From a virus: a stretch of DNA of 25,031 nt. Below the pieces are notes generated by a model. The model was not told the origin of the DNA. It did not search any database and was given only the letters and a program-made list of their open reading frames with translations. Every line of letters starts with the position of its first letter. Position 1 is the stretch's first letter. The translations under genes and the position numbers were made by a program. The stretch spans positions 1-25,031 of IMG/VR virus record IMGVR_UViG_3300025000_000395; one strand, written 5' to 3'. Below, piece by piece: positions 1-8,123 of this stretch.

Positions 1-309
1 GAAGTAATGCCGGCATTCACTGTGAACGCTTTATCCACCGAAATCGGTACAAAAGCGTTTAAGACCATAACCAGCATCGCTGTTCCGGCAATGGATGGCG
101 TAGGAGTCACAATAGACGTAGGCATAGGCGAAAAGCTTGGCCTTCCGTATAAACTGACTCACAATACCGTACTGGCAGCCGCGATAAACAACGTGCGCGA
201 AGCTGTTGCTCCGACTGTGACGGTATCACCGACCGCCATTGAGTCAAACACAATAGACCTAGACACCGCTTTAGGCGGCACAGTAGTAGACGTATATTTG
301 ATAGTTTAG
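1..309 (+). CDS. capsid-region phage protein, C-terminal part
   Basis: The reading frame is open from the first base, so this is the 3' part of a gene whose start lies outside the window; an internal ATG at base 7 is probably not the real start. The visible 102 residues are rich in Thr, Val and Ala with alternating beta-type stretches (TIDVGIGEKLGLPYKL, then TVTVSPTAIESNTIDL). This resembles a small beta-rich protein I recall next to the capsid and head-tail genes of Bacillota and thermophile phages, but I cannot name a family with certainty. Its position directly before a gp6-like connector supports a head or head-decoration role. That role is inferred from context. Confidence 0.6.
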   Translation, partial: EVMPAFTVNALSTEIGTKAFKTITSIAVPAMDGVGVTIDVGIGEKLGLPYKLTHNTVLAAAINNVREAVAPTVTVSPTAIESNTIDLDTALGGTVVDVYLIV

Positions 310-320
310 GAGGTTAGGCG

Positions 321-620
321 ATGGCAGCATTGACGCTTTTGGAAAAGGTAAAAGTAAACTTAAGAATATCCTCTACGTCTTTTGACGATGGAGAGATAAC
401 GCCTTTAATCGATGCTGCCAAAGCCGACCTAATATCGGCTGGCGTGGACTCGGTAATGGTCACAGCGGGCACAGATGCTCTTATTGTGAGAGCGATATGT
501 GTTTATGTTAAAGCGAATTTTGGCTTTGATAATCCGGATGCAGATAGATTAACTCAGTCTTATGAAATGTTAAAAACACATTTATCTATTGCAGAAGATT
601 ATGCCCAAGAGGTGACGTAA
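321..620 (+). CDS. head-tail connector protein (HK97 gp6-like)
   Basis: Encodes 99 residues, a typical size for gp6-like connectors that form a ring under the portal and link capsid to tail. The N-terminal pattern (LLEKVKVNLRISSTSFDDGEI, then a helix ending AAKADLISAGV) and the later VKANFGFDNPDADRL match the all-helical gp6/DNA-packaging family. AGGAGG about 9 bases before the ATG fixes the start. The stop codon overlaps the next ATG by one base, so translation is probably coupled. Family assignment is from recalled motifs and gene order. Confidence 0.8.
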   Translation: MAALTLLEKVKVNLRISSTSFDDGEITPLIDAAKADLISAGVDSVMVTAGTDALIVRAICVYVKANFGFDNPDADRLTQSYEMLKTHLSIAEDYAQEVT

Positions 621-922
621 TGTTATTTCGAGATGTCATAAGCCTTATAAGCTTCACGGATGTAATAAACGATATGGGCGATTCGGTAAGGACACCAGTT
701 GAACGCTCGGGCATATTTGCCGATAAGAAGTCTATTCGCCAGAGTGAGTTTTATCAAGCAGCAGCCGCAGGATTAAGACCCGAAATGATGTTTGTTATCA
801 GATCAGGTGACTACCAAGGCGAGCTTACGCTAAAATACGGCTCAACGCAATACACAATTATCCGCACATATGACAAGAACGGTGAATTTATCGAGTTGAT
901 TTGTCAAGGGTTGGTGAATTAA
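620..922 (+). CDS. head closure / head-tail adaptor (SPP1 gp16-like)
   Basis: Encodes 100 residues of mostly beta character. The central segment (RSGIFADKKSIRQSEFYQA) and the end (YTIIRTYDKNGEFIELICQG) fit the phage head-tail joining family of SPP1 gp16 and HK97 gp7-like stoppers, which close the connector after DNA packaging and provide the tail docking surface. It starts inside the stop codon of the connector gene (TAATG) with a GGTG-type ribosome site. Its place between the gp6-like and gp10-like genes is the standard order. Confidence 0.75.
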   Translation: MLFRDVISLISFTDVINDMGDSVRTPVERSGIFADKKSIRQSEFYQAAAAGLRPEMMFVIRSGDYQGELTLKYGSTQYTIIRTYDKNGEFIELICQGLVN

Positions 923-1357
923 ATGCTGCCTAAATCTGTTATGAAAATTAACAAGCAGGGTGTGCAATACACTTCCAGTGTCGACAAAGCTCAATATTTA
1001 ATCACCGAATTAAATCGCGCTGCTCTTCGAGATGTCGCAAGGTTCGTTAAATATCAGATCAGGCAGGAATATAACAAGCTTCCTGGTATGCGCAGAGCAA
1101 ACTCAAGGTTTAAAGGTGCATATCAACACTGGCTGCGTAATCGTGAAGGTGACTTGCAAATCGGTATCAAGGCTAATACTTGGTACGGTGTTCAGCAGGA
1201 ACTCGGCACAAAGAACCAACCTAAACGAGACCTCTTGAGAAATGCGGTGTATAACAACATTGGAAAGATAAGAGAAATCGAATCACAATATCTTAAGCAT
1301 GTTGAAGATGAGCTTAGAGCAGTCATGTTGATTAACGAGCAGGAGGAGATTGAATGA
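923..1357 (+). CDS. HK97 gp10-like tail-completion protein
   Basis: Encodes 144 residues. The most telling feature is the YGVQQELGTKNQPKRDLLRN stretch (about residues 93-112): an aromatic-E-x-GT turn followed by a proline and a helix, characteristic of HK97 gp10/SPP1 gp16.1-type proteins at the head-tail interface. The N-terminal half is helical and basic. The ATG follows the previous stop directly and the 3' end overlaps the next gene by four bases (ATGA), so it belongs to the same translationally coupled run. A short plus-strand frame inside it (from about 1032) looks like an overlapping shadow. Confidence 0.8.
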   Translation: MLPKSVMKINKQGVQYTSSVDKAQYLITELNRAALRDVARFVKYQIRQEYNKLPGMRRANSRFKGAYQHWLRNREGDLQIGIKANTWYGVQQELGTKNQPKRDLLRNAVYNNIGKIREIESQYLKHVEDELRAVMLINEQEEIE

Positions 1358-1728
1358 AAGCAATACGAAAAGCCTTACAATCTCGGCTTGAATCGTTACA
1401 CGCGAGAGTATATTTCCAGACGGCTCCTGACAACGCGGCTTATCCCTATTTGGTCTATGACATAACCAGTGTATTCTCTGATGGCGAAGGCCATGAGACT
1501 GCGGCAATCGATGTTGATGGATGGGACTTTAACGATACGCGAAATACAACAGTCATCGAAGATTTAATGACCACGGTAAACACGGGGCTCAATAAATATT
1601 CGACATCGAATGAAGATATTTCAGTCTTCGTTACTTTGGAAAATAAGATTCCATTGACTGACCCCGATAAACGGATTCACCGAAGAAAATACACATACGA
1701 AGTTAAGATTTTCAAATTAAAGGAGTGA
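1354..1728 (+). CDS. tail terminator / DUF3168-like tail protein
   Basis: Encodes 124 residues, the usual length of phage tail terminator (completion) proteins that cap the tail tube at the head-proximal end. It opens with a helix (IRKALQSRLESL), then a beta strand rich in Tyr and Pro (APDNAAYPYLVYDI), and ends RIHRRKYTYEVKIFKLKE, consistent with the DUF3168/gpU-like alpha-beta fold. GGAGGAG precedes the ATG, which overlaps the upstream stop. It lies immediately before the major tail gene, the expected location. Confidence 0.7.
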   Translation: MKAIRKALQSRLESLHARVYFQTAPDNAAYPYLVYDITSVFSDGEGHETAAIDVDGWDFNDTRNTTVIEDLMTTVNTGLNKYSTSNEDISVFVTLENKIPLTDPDKRIHRRKYTYEVKIFKLKE

Positions 1729-1734
1729 AATTAA

Positions 1735-2595
1735 TTGACTATAACACAAACACAAGTCGACAATATTCAAATCGATTATGGCTTAGTCTATATCGATTTT
1801 GGGTTAGCCGGTGAAAAGCTGCTTGCTCCATCAAGAGGCGGCGGCACATTCAAGGTTGACCAAAAAATAAGAGATATTGAATTTGACGGCATGAAAGGCA
1901 AGACAAAGGGGATGCAAGCTGTCGAGTCTATTGATGCAACATTGAGCGTAACACTGCTTGATACATCGATGGATAATCTGGCTCTGGCTATGCCCTGGGC
2001 AACATACGCAACGTCTATCGTAACAGGCAAGACTGCCAATATCGCAGTTGTAGCGACAAGCGCATACCTGACCAACGTAACGATGTTTGCAAAACTCGTA
2101 TCAGGCTCATATAAAAAGATAACCTTATACAACGCCATGGCTGAAAACGGATTTTCGCTCAATGCTAAACCCAAAGGCGAAGGCGAAGTATCGCTTGAGT
2201 TCTCAGCTCACTGGAATGTTGTTGATGATTCGGCAGACCTCTACAAAATAGAGGATGTAGCCTCCATCGGCGCAGATGTAACGGCTCCGACAGTCGTAAC
2301 CGTTCCGCTTGACGCAGCCGTCAACGTGGTAATAACATCTAACCTGACCGCAACATTCTCAGAAGACATCCGCCAGGCTGACATCAATACGAATAACTTC
2401 ATATTGATTAAAGCTTCAGACGGTGCCGTAATCGCGGGTGCATTGACTTATGACCTGGCAACAAAGACCGCATTGTTCAATCCGACAGCCTCGCTTGACG
2501 CAAATACAGCCTATATATGGGTTATATCTAACGTCAGAGACGTAGCGGGTAACACAATGGTAACTGCTACACGAAACTTCACCACAGCAGCATAA
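1735..2595 (+). CDS. major tail protein with C-terminal Ig-like domain
   Basis: Encodes 286 residues from a TTG start with an AAGGAG site about 10 bases upstream; no ATG nearby fits. Residues 1 to about 178 match a tail-tube protein: a short N-terminal strand region, a GGGTFKVDQKIRDIEFDG segment, a VSVTL-like strand and a GEGEVSLEFSAHW strand near the end. From about residue 181 (APTVVTVPLDAAVNVV onward) to the C-terminus there is a separate bacterial Ig-like module of the Big_5/SbsA type, recognisable by TATFSEDI and VAGNTMVTATRNFTT. Such modules decorate the outer tail surface in several siphophages and are thought to help weak attachment to polysaccharide. It is probably the most abundant tail protein. 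Confidence 0.8.
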   Translation: MTITQTQVDNIQIDYGLVYIDFGLAGEKLLAPSRGGGTFKVDQKIRDIEFDGMKGKTKGMQAVESIDATLSVTLLDTSMDNLALAMPWATYATSIVTGKTANIAVVATSAYLTNVTMFAKLVSGSYKKITLYNAMAENGFSLNAKPKGEGEVSLEFSAHWNVVDDSADLYKIEDVASIGADVTAPTVVTVPLDAAVNVVITSNLTATFSEDIRQADINTNNFILIKASDGAVIAGALTYDLATKTALFNPTASLDANTAYIWVISNVRDVAGNTMVTATRNFTTAA

Positions 2596-2601
2596 TTATG
2601 A

Positions 2602-2633
2602 TGAGCGCTCTTAACCGGGCGCTCAATCTTTTT
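2602..2633 (+). terminator. intrinsic terminator after the major tail gene
   Basis: A perfect 7-bp stem (TGAGCGC at 2602-2608 with GCGCTCA at 2619-2625), a 10-base loop and then ATCTTTTT. It lies in the only sizeable gap within the structural genes, just after the major tail stop. It probably acts as a partial terminator that lowers expression of the chaperone and tape measure genes relative to the major tail protein. Confidence 0.7.
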
Positions 2634-2644
2634 CAGGGGGACAT

Positions 2645-2935
2645 ATGACTATAAAACAGACTATTAAGCTATCGGCAATTATCGATAAGCTTGAACTTAA
2701 AATTACTGATCCGAAAGCCGGACAAGAAGCAGTTGGTGCTGACTTAATAATCCAACTTGCAGCAAAAGCGCATAAAGCAGAAAAGGAAATCTATAACTTC
2801 ATTGCTGACTTCAAAAAGATAACAGCAGCCGAAGCGGAAGATGTGGAAATTTCTGATTTTGCAAAAGAGCTTTTTAACATTCCGGGTCTATCAGATTTTT
2901 TCAAATCTGCCGTCAAATTAAGTGCCCAAGGATAA
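2645..2935 (+). CDS. tail assembly chaperone, short form (gpG-like)
   Basis: Encodes 96 residues starting at the ATG after a GGGGG ribosome site. It is helical and charged, and sits between the major tail and tape measure genes, the fixed position of gpG/gpGT-type chaperones that coat the tape measure protein during tail assembly. The frame ends at 2935, but a T TTT TTC slippery heptamer at 2896-2902 lies 10 codons before that stop. Frame -1 is open from there through 3201. The short product is thus residues 1-96 and the long product fuses residues 1-86 to the following reading frame. Function is assigned from position and architecture, not from a sequence match. Confidence 0.75.
   Translation: MTIKQTIKLSAIIDKLELKITDPKAGQEAVGADLIIQLAAKAHKAEKEIYNFIADFKKITAAEAEDVEISDFAKELFNIPGLSDFFKSAVKLSAQG
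2896..2902 (+). other. predicted -1 ribosomal frameshift site (TTTTTTC)
   Basis: In the chaperone frame the codons are GAT TTT TTC, giving the canonical heptamer T TTT TTC. Slipping one base back re-pairs TTT/TTT and continues at base 2902 in a frame with no stop until 3199-3201. A perfect 7-bp hairpin (CAGATTT 2892-2898, AAATCTG 2903-2909, loop TTTC) surrounds the heptamer. Confidence 0.75.
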
Positions 2936-3201
2936 TAGAAATCCTTTCGAGCGCCTATGACTTGATGGCTATTTATGAACTTGAATTTAATGTTGACCTG
3001 TTCACTCACGCAATGGAAAAGGACATCGAAAATCAATCATGGCAAACATGGTTAAGCCTTTACCCGTACATGATGACCAGTCAGATAGAATTTATAAGCT
3101 TTGAAACATACAAAGAAAAACAAATCACGCGAACTGAAAAAGTTTCTCGCAAAACAGCCCAAGAAATTGAAGCTGAATTTAAAGGTTTAATCGGGAGGTA
3201 A
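2902..3201 (+). CDS. tail assembly chaperone, frameshift extension (gpT-like)
   Basis: This is the -1 frame read after slippage, 99 residues that would make a chaperone fusion of about 185 residues. The segment WQTWLSLYPYMMTSQIEFIS, followed by FETYKEK, resembles the conserved W...YPYM...FISFE(D/E)Y block of Bacillota gpGT C-termini. There is no ribosome binding site before the possible starts at 2962 (TTG) or 2965 (ATG), which argues for expression only by frameshifting. It ends two bases before the tape measure start, whose ribosome site (GGGAGG) lies within its last codons. Confidence 0.75.
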   Translation, partial: QICRQIKCPRIIEILSSAYDLMAIYELEFNVDLFTHAMEKDIENQSWQTWLSLYPYMMTSQIEFISFETYKEKQITRTEKVSRKTAQEIEAEFKGLIGR

Positions 3202-3203
3202 AA

Positions 3204-5345
3204 ATGGAATTATTCCGTTTGTTTGGATCCATATTAATTGACAATAAAGATGCAAATAATGAACTCGATAAAACCGATAAAAAAGGTGAAAGTTTAGGCC
3301 AAAAATTCGGGCATATCACAAAGACAGTTGCTATTATGGGCACAGCTATAGTCGGTGCCGGAGCAGTTGCTGGCGGAGCTCTCTTTGCTTTAGCTAATAA
3401 GGCCTCAAATTTATCCGAAGCGCAAAACGTTGTAAATGAAACATTTAAAACGTCAAAAGATTCAATATTAGCATGGGCAAAGACTCTTGCTGATTCAGCA
3501 GGAATTTCTGAAACTAACGCAACGAAATTTGTCGGAGCAATGGGCGCAATGCTTTTGTCTTCGGGTTTAACTGAAGACGCCGCTGCCGGTATGGCAAAAT
3601 CGATGGTTCAATTGGCTGGCGATATGTCATCGTTTTATAACCTCGACAATGAAACCGCATGGGAAAAGATAAGGGCGGGCATTTCGGGCGAAACCGAACC
3701 TCTAAAGCAATTAGGTATTAATATGTCGGTTGCCAATTTAGAGGCGTATGGCATGGCTAACGGCATGAATAAAGCTTATAAAGAAATGTCGCAAGCCGAG
3801 CAAACGCAATTACGCTACAACTATTTAATGGATGTAACGGCGAATGCGCAGGGCGACTTCGGGCGCACATTAGAGACATCATTTCCCAACCAACTGCGTG
3901 TTGCGAAACTAAACATTGAAAAACTAACAACGGCTATCGGGCAGCAATTCATCCCGGGCTTTTTAGATGCCTTTAAAAAAATAAACGAATATATGCCAGA
4001 GATTCAGGCGTTTATAAGTAACGCCTTTGAAAAAATTCAAGCAGTTATCGAACCAATATTACCCATAGTTATCGATTTAGTTAAAAAAGGGTTTAATGTT
4101 CTCAAAGAAGCGATCGAATTTATCTCTGATGCAATCAATGACGCGATAGATTTTTACACGAAATATAAAGACATCATTGACCCCATTGCTATCGCGGTAG
4201 GAGCCGCGGCTTTAGCGTTTAATATTTGGTCAGCAGCAGTCGGTATATGGACATTTGTAACGACGGTTGCTACACCTATCACTGTTGCTTTTGGCGCGGC
4301 TGTCGCGTTCCTCACATCACCTGTGTTCCTTGTTACGGCGGCTATCGGGATATTAATCGGAATTGTTTTCCTGTTGTGGAAACACTGGGATTCTATAGTA
4401 GCGTTTTTAAAAACCAGTTGGGACGCAGTAGTCAACGCATTCAATACGGCAATCAACGCTATAGGAGACTTTTTTAAAGGCCTATGGGAAGGGATAGTAA
4501 AAATATTTGCTCCTGTTGTCGAGTGGTTCGGCAATATTTTCAAAGGTGCATGGGAAGCGATAGTCAATATATTCTCGCCCATCGTTGAATGGTTCGGGCA
4601 ACTTTTCAAGGCTTTGCTTGCTATTATCTGGAAAGTTAACGAACCGATAATTAAATTCTTCGTAAAAGTATGGGACGGAATTGTTGGTATTTTTACTCCT
4701 ATAATCAAATGGTTCGGAGATATTTTTACTTCTGCTTGGGAAGGTGTAAAATCGGCATTTTCAGCAGTCGGTAAATTCTTCACTGATGTGTGGGATGGAA
4801 TTGTAAAAATATTTACTCCAATTGTTAACTGGTTTGGCGATCAATTTAAAAAAGCTTGGGAAAGCATCAAGGCTGTTTTCTCTGTTGTGAGCGATTTCTT
4901 TCAAGGGATATTTGACAAAGTTGTCGGCATTTTCTCGAAAGTCGGCTCGGCCATTGGAGACGCAGTAAGCGGCGCGTTTAAATGGGTAATTAACGGAGTC
5001 CTGGGCATTGTTGAAGGTGTAATCAACTCAATCATTAAAGGCATCAACAAAGTAACCGGATTTCTCACTAAAATATCCGGTGTTGATATAAATCAGATAC
5101 CTGAATTTAACATACCCAGACTTGAAAAAGGCGGCGACATCACACGATCAGGCCGCGTTCTCGTCGGTGAAGCAGGACCCGAGTTTCTTGACCTCCCTGA
5201 CGGAGCCAGAGTAACACCGCTTAACAAAGCAGGTGGAGCGACATTTAACTTTTACGACACTCGCGTCATGGGCCCCAATGATATTGATTATCTCATGGAA
5301 GCTATGACTAAGAGAGCAAGACAGTTAGGAGTGGTGCCCGCATGA
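3204..5345 (+). CDS. tail tape measure protein
   Basis: Encodes 713 residues, the longest gene here, immediately after the chaperone pair. Tape measure proteins set tail length and are expelled at DNA entry. The N-terminal part has a Gly/Ala-rich hydrophobic stretch (about 38-65) and a minor-tail core (ATKFVGAMGAMLLSSG; MVQLAGDMSSFYNLD; LKQLGINMS) typical of phage tail tape measure proteins. Long hydrophobic segments follow at about 330-395. Residues 430-580 hold repeats built on W(E/D)GIVKIFxPIVxWFG with units of 22 and 18 residues. The C-terminus has GGDITRSGRVLVGEAGPEF, a motif common at the ends of tape measure proteins. The last codons overlap the next ATG by four bases. At roughly 3 bases per angstrom-scale step this predicts a tail near 0.1 micrometre, an inference only. 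Confidence 0.92.
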   Translation: MELFRLFGSILIDNKDANNELDKTDKKGESLGQKFGHITKTVAIMGTAIVGAGAVAGGALFALANKASNLSEAQNVVNETFKTSKDSILAWAKTLADSAGISETNATKFVGAMGAMLLSSGLTEDAAAGMAKSMVQLAGDMSSFYNLDNETAWEKIRAGISGETEPLKQLGINMSVANLEAYGMANGMNKAYKEMSQAEQTQLRYNYLMDVTANAQGDFGRTLETSFPNQLRVAKLNIEKLTTAIGQQFIPGFLDAFKKINEYMPEIQAFISNAFEKIQAVIEPILPIVIDLVKKGFNVLKEAIEFISDAINDAIDFYTKYKDIIDPIAIAVGAAALAFNIWSAAVGIWTFVTTVATPITVAFGAAVAFLTSPVFLVTAAIGILIGIVFLLWKHWDSIVAFLKTSWDAVVNAFNTAINAIGDFFKGLWEGIVKIFAPVVEWFGNIFKGAWEAIVNIFSPIVEWFGQLFKALLAIIWKVNEPIIKFFVKVWDGIVGIFTPIIKWFGDIFTSAWEGVKSAFSAVGKFFTDVWDGIVKIFTPIVNWFGDQFKKAWESIKAVFSVVSDFFQGIFDKVVGIFSKVGSAIGDAVSGAFKWVINGVLGIVEGVINSIIKGINKVTGFLTKISGVDINQIPEFNIPRLEKGGDITRSGRVLVGEAGPEFLDLPDGARVTPLNKAGGATFNFYDTRVMGPNDIDYLMEAMTKRARQLGVVPA
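4480..4930 (+). repeat. degenerate Trp/Phe repeats in the tape measure gene
   Basis: The translated region contains at least five copies of a unit resembling W(E/D)GIVKIF(A/S/T)PIV(E/K/N)WFG, either 22 residues long or in a shortened 18-residue form (for example WEGVKSAFSAVGKFFTDV). The copies at about 4483, 4549, 4669 and 4789 are the most alike. The bases have drifted more than the residues, so these are old duplications kept by selection. Confidence 0.75.
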
Positions 5346-6787
5346 GGACGCTAACAGTTCAGGGGATTGAGCAAGTATTATCACCGGGCTGGCAGATAAG
5401 CGATAAGATAAACGCTCGCACGACTGCCAGCTTTTCCTTGCCTTACCTCACAACTTTAACTGACATTGAAGCTGGCGATGAAGTCATCCTTTTGGACGAT
5501 GTAACGGTTATCTTCGCAGGCAATATTGAAGACGTTTCAACCGCTCAAAATGGCACTTTAATCGAGTATTCTTTATCCTGCACTGACTATGCCTATCTCG
5601 CAGGGAAAAGAACGGTATACGGCTCGTATGAGTCCAAGACCTTAACCTATATCATTACCGACCTGATAACAAATTTTCTAGGCGGCGAAGGCGTAACACT
5701 TGGCACAATGCCGGATGTCACCATCGAAAAAGCAGTGTTTAATTATATCAGCGGAACACAGGCACTTGACCAACTCAGAGACGCTATAGGAATGAACTGG
5801 AATATCGACTTTGATAAGGCTCTTAATTTCTTTGCGCGAGAGTCAACCGCTTCACCGTGGAGCGTAACAGACTCAACGCCAGTTAAGAATTTGAGGGTCG
5901 AGAAATCAAAAGGCGAATACCGCAACAGACAATATATCCGAGGCGGCTATGGCAGGACATCATCAGTTCAGACCGAATCGCCGACACCAAAACCAGACGG
6001 ACAGTCGCGTAACTTTGTCTTGAGGTTCCCGGTCGCTGAAAAGCCGCAGATATTTATAAACGCTGTCGAAGTTTCCGCATCTGACATCGGCGTAAACGGC
6101 CTTGACTCGAATAAGAAATGGTATTTTTCATACAACTCCAACGTAATCGGGCAGGATGAAGCCGAAACAGTGCTATCCGACCTCGACGCAATATCCATAC
6201 AATATACAGGGCTATATCCTATCTTAGCCGTGGTTGAATCTGTTGCCGAGATAGCGGACAGGGCAGCCAATGAACCAGGCACTTCTGGAATATACGAAAC
6301 CTTGACAGTGGAAAACTCCATCAAAGACGGAGCGCAAGCTATCACATATGCTCAGGCTCTTCTCCTCAAATATGGCCGCATTCCGCGCAAGGTCACATTC
6401 TCGACAGAGACTTCAGGACTTCGCGCCGGGCAGCTCCTTCCGATCACGCGGACACTTCATAATTTGGCTGATAATTTTTTAATCGAGTCAGTCGCAATGA
6501 CGGACGCGGGCCCAAATATCAGATACTCTGTGACGGCCTTAGACGGTTCGAGTCTCGGCGGCTGGGAGAAGTTCTTCGGGGATATTGTGAATGTTGCGAA
6601 GTCTGCGTCCATCGTCATCAACGAAAACGAAGTCTTGATTATCGCTCAGGTCATATCCGAAACCTCGGACGCTATGGGCAATGTTGAGATAAAAACATTT
6701 GCTCCGCTATACCCGGCAGAAGACTTATACCCGGCAGAAGATTTATATCCAGGCATCCTAACAGGGACGGTGACAGTGAATGATTGA
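5342..6787 (+). CDS. tail hub / tail-tip protein
   Basis: Encodes 481 residues directly downstream of, and overlapping, the tape measure gene, where siphophages place distal-tail and hub (Tal/gpD-like) proteins. The N-terminal third is a beta-rich module (DEVILLDDVTVIFAGNIEDV, then YSLSCTDYAYLAGKR) similar in style to the base of hub proteins, and a middle segment with ALDQLRDAIGMNWNIDFD fits the same class. The C-terminus carries a tandem LYPAED repeat. No peptidase or lysozyme motif is visible, so an enzymatic role is not supported. There is no separate distal-tail gene, so this protein may combine both roles. The hub role is inferred from position and overall look. Confidence 0.65.
   Translation: MRTLTVQGIEQVLSPGWQISDKINARTTASFSLPYLTTLTDIEAGDEVILLDDVTVIFAGNIEDVSTAQNGTLIEYSLSCTDYAYLAGKRTVYGSYESKTLTYIITDLITNFLGGEGVTLGTMPDVTIEKAVFNYISGTQALDQLRDAIGMNWNIDFDKALNFFARESTASPWSVTDSTPVKNLRVEKSKGEYRNRQYIRGGYGRTSSVQTESPTPKPDGQSRNFVLRFPVAEKPQIFINAVEVSASDIGVNGLDSNKKWYFSYNSNVIGQDEAETVLSDLDAISIQYTGLYPILAVVESVAEIADRAANEPGTSGIYETLTVENSIKDGAQAITYAQALLLKYGRIPRKVTFSTETSGLRAGQLLPITRTLHNLADNFLIESVAMTDAGPNIRYSVTALDGSSLGGWEKFFGDIVNVAKSASIVINENEVLIIAQVISETSDAMGNVEIKTFAPLYPAEDLYPAEDLYPGILTGTVTVND
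6708..6741 (+). repeat. 18-bp tandem repeat at the hub gene 3' end
   Basis: TATACCCGGCAGAAGA occurs at 6708-6723 and again at 6726-6741, with a third degenerate partial copy from 6744. It encodes repeated LYPAED followed by LYPG. The near-identity of the bases suggests a recent slippage duplication. Confidence 0.85.
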
Positions 6788-7229
6788 CAGAGTCAAAGCA
6801 TCGGGAAAGTTTGAAATATCCATCAATGGCAAGCTTGTAGAGACGATAGAAAATAAATTAATGAACGCAGTATTAGAAGCGTACAGCAGAAGTCTCTTAG
6901 GCACTGCTCCTGACATCGAAATCGCATATCTTGCGCTTGGCACAGGCTCAACCGCTCCGACAAACACGGACACGCAGTTACAGACTGAGGTGTTCCGCAC
7001 TCCGATCGTGAGCCTTGCCGAAACAAGCACAGGAGTCATCGAGTCGCTTTTCATCGTCTTGTCTGCTGAGGCCGTTGCCGTTGTTGAGGAAATCGGCATA
7101 TTTGGCGGCACTACCGCAGGAGCAGGCGCGAACTCAGGGACACTTTTAGCTCGCGTCTTATGGCATCACGATAAAACCGCATCAGAAGAAATCCAATTTA
7201 AACGCACTGATACCGTGAGGAGGGCATAA
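6780..7229 (+). CDS. tail-tip associated structural protein
   Basis: Encodes 149 residues, overlapping the hub gene by eight bases. The pattern YLALGTGSTAPTNTDTQL, then TEVFRTPIVS, VVEEIGIFGG and LLARVLWHHDK is one I recognise from a small beta-rich protein found next to hub or fibre genes in many Bacillota and proteobacterial phages, likely forming part of the tail tip or fibre attachment. The ribosome site is weak (GGTGA), consistent with translational coupling to the hub. The exact role is not known to me. Confidence 0.6.
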   Translation: MIDRVKASGKFEISINGKLVETIENKLMNAVLEAYSRSLLGTAPDIEIAYLALGTGSTAPTNTDTQLQTEVFRTPIVSLAETSTGVIESLFIVLSAEAVAVVEEIGIFGGTTAGAGANSGTLLARVLWHHDKTASEEIQFKRTDTVRRA

Positions 7230-8122
7230 TGGCATATTCACCTACCGTATGGGATTATTTAACCGCGGTCAACCCGACAAATTTAAATAAAATTGAGCAG
7301 GGTATTCTTAATGCTTCACAGAACTCCGTATCGGTCAATAACGGTATACTTGAGTTTTTAAATGCTGGAGCCAAACTGACAAGAAATGTTGCAGACGCAA
7401 ATACTGCATTTGCCGTAGATAAGGTTCTTGGCACAGGAAATATATTTGAAGCTCGCTTTGGCGGAGTATCAAAATTTTCCGTAACTATTGACGGCATGGC
7501 ACTCGCTGATTCAGGATTTTCTACCAGCTACGGCCTTTCAAACTCGCTCGACTGGAACAACGCTTATGTAAATGTTGCCTCAACAGGAACGGTTATAAGC
7601 CGAAATATTGCAGACGCTAACCCTGCGCTAATCGTAAAACAGGCTCACGCATCATCAACTGGCGACATAGCACGATTCACAAATTCCTCCGATGTAGTAA
7701 TAGTAGGAATTGCCCTCGCAGGACTTACCTCAATTCACACAATGTCATTATTGGCAAACGGTCAATATATCGGGGACTGCGCAATAGCGACAATGGCGGC
7801 AACATGCGCCTTATATGATTTACTCTACGCCTCTTCCACAGGTTACAACAAAGCAAAGGCTAATGTGGTCGGGACTATTCCATGCGTGGCAATGTGCTTA
7901 GAAGCAGGAACTGGCGCACGGAAGATAATGTATTCAGGGACTCTCCGATATGATACATGGGCTTGGACACCTGGCGGCCTATTATATGTCAGTCCGACAA
8001 CCGCAGGAGCGATGACACAGACAAGACCCTCGACAGTTGGGCATCAGGTTCAAGTTGTAGGTCATGCAGTAGACGCTGACAGAATCAGATTTGAGCCAAA
8101 TATCGTGTTTGTAGAGGTATAA
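7229..8122 (+). CDS. putative tail fibre / receptor-binding protein
   Basis: Encodes 297 residues with a GGAGGG ribosome site and an ATG inside the upstream stop. The start (PTVWDYLTAVNPTNLNKIEQG) resembles N-termini of tail fibre-like proteins that anchor to the tail tip. The middle has two related segments, NAGAKLTRNVADANTAFAV (about 46) and TGTVISRNIADANPALIV (about 115), suggesting an internal repeat typical of fibre shafts. The C-terminal part (TGARKIMYSGTLRYDTWAW, LLYVSPTTAGAMTQ) looks like the C-terminal head-type module found in some phage fibre proteins. Host-binding is inferred from position and composition. Confidence 0.6.
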   Translation: MAYSPTVWDYLTAVNPTNLNKIEQGILNASQNSVSVNNGILEFLNAGAKLTRNVADANTAFAVDKVLGTGNIFEARFGGVSKFSVTIDGMALADSGFSTSYGLSNSLDWNNAYVNVASTGTVISRNIADANPALIVKQAHASSTGDIARFTNSSDVVIVGIALAGLTSIHTMSLLANGQYIGDCAIATMAATCALYDLLYASSTGYNKAKANVVGTIPCVAMCLEAGTGARKIMYSGTLRYDTWAWTPGGLLYVSPTTAGAMTQTRPSTVGHQVQVVGHAVDADRIRFEPNIVFVEV

Positions 8123-8123
8123 T

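Noticed and set aside
4154-4783. 209-codon open frame on the minus strand inside the tape measure gene
   Set aside because: The plus strand has an unmistakable tape measure repeat region here; the minus text is Pro/Thr/Ile/Asn-rich and matches the complement of the repeated codons, with no ribosome site.
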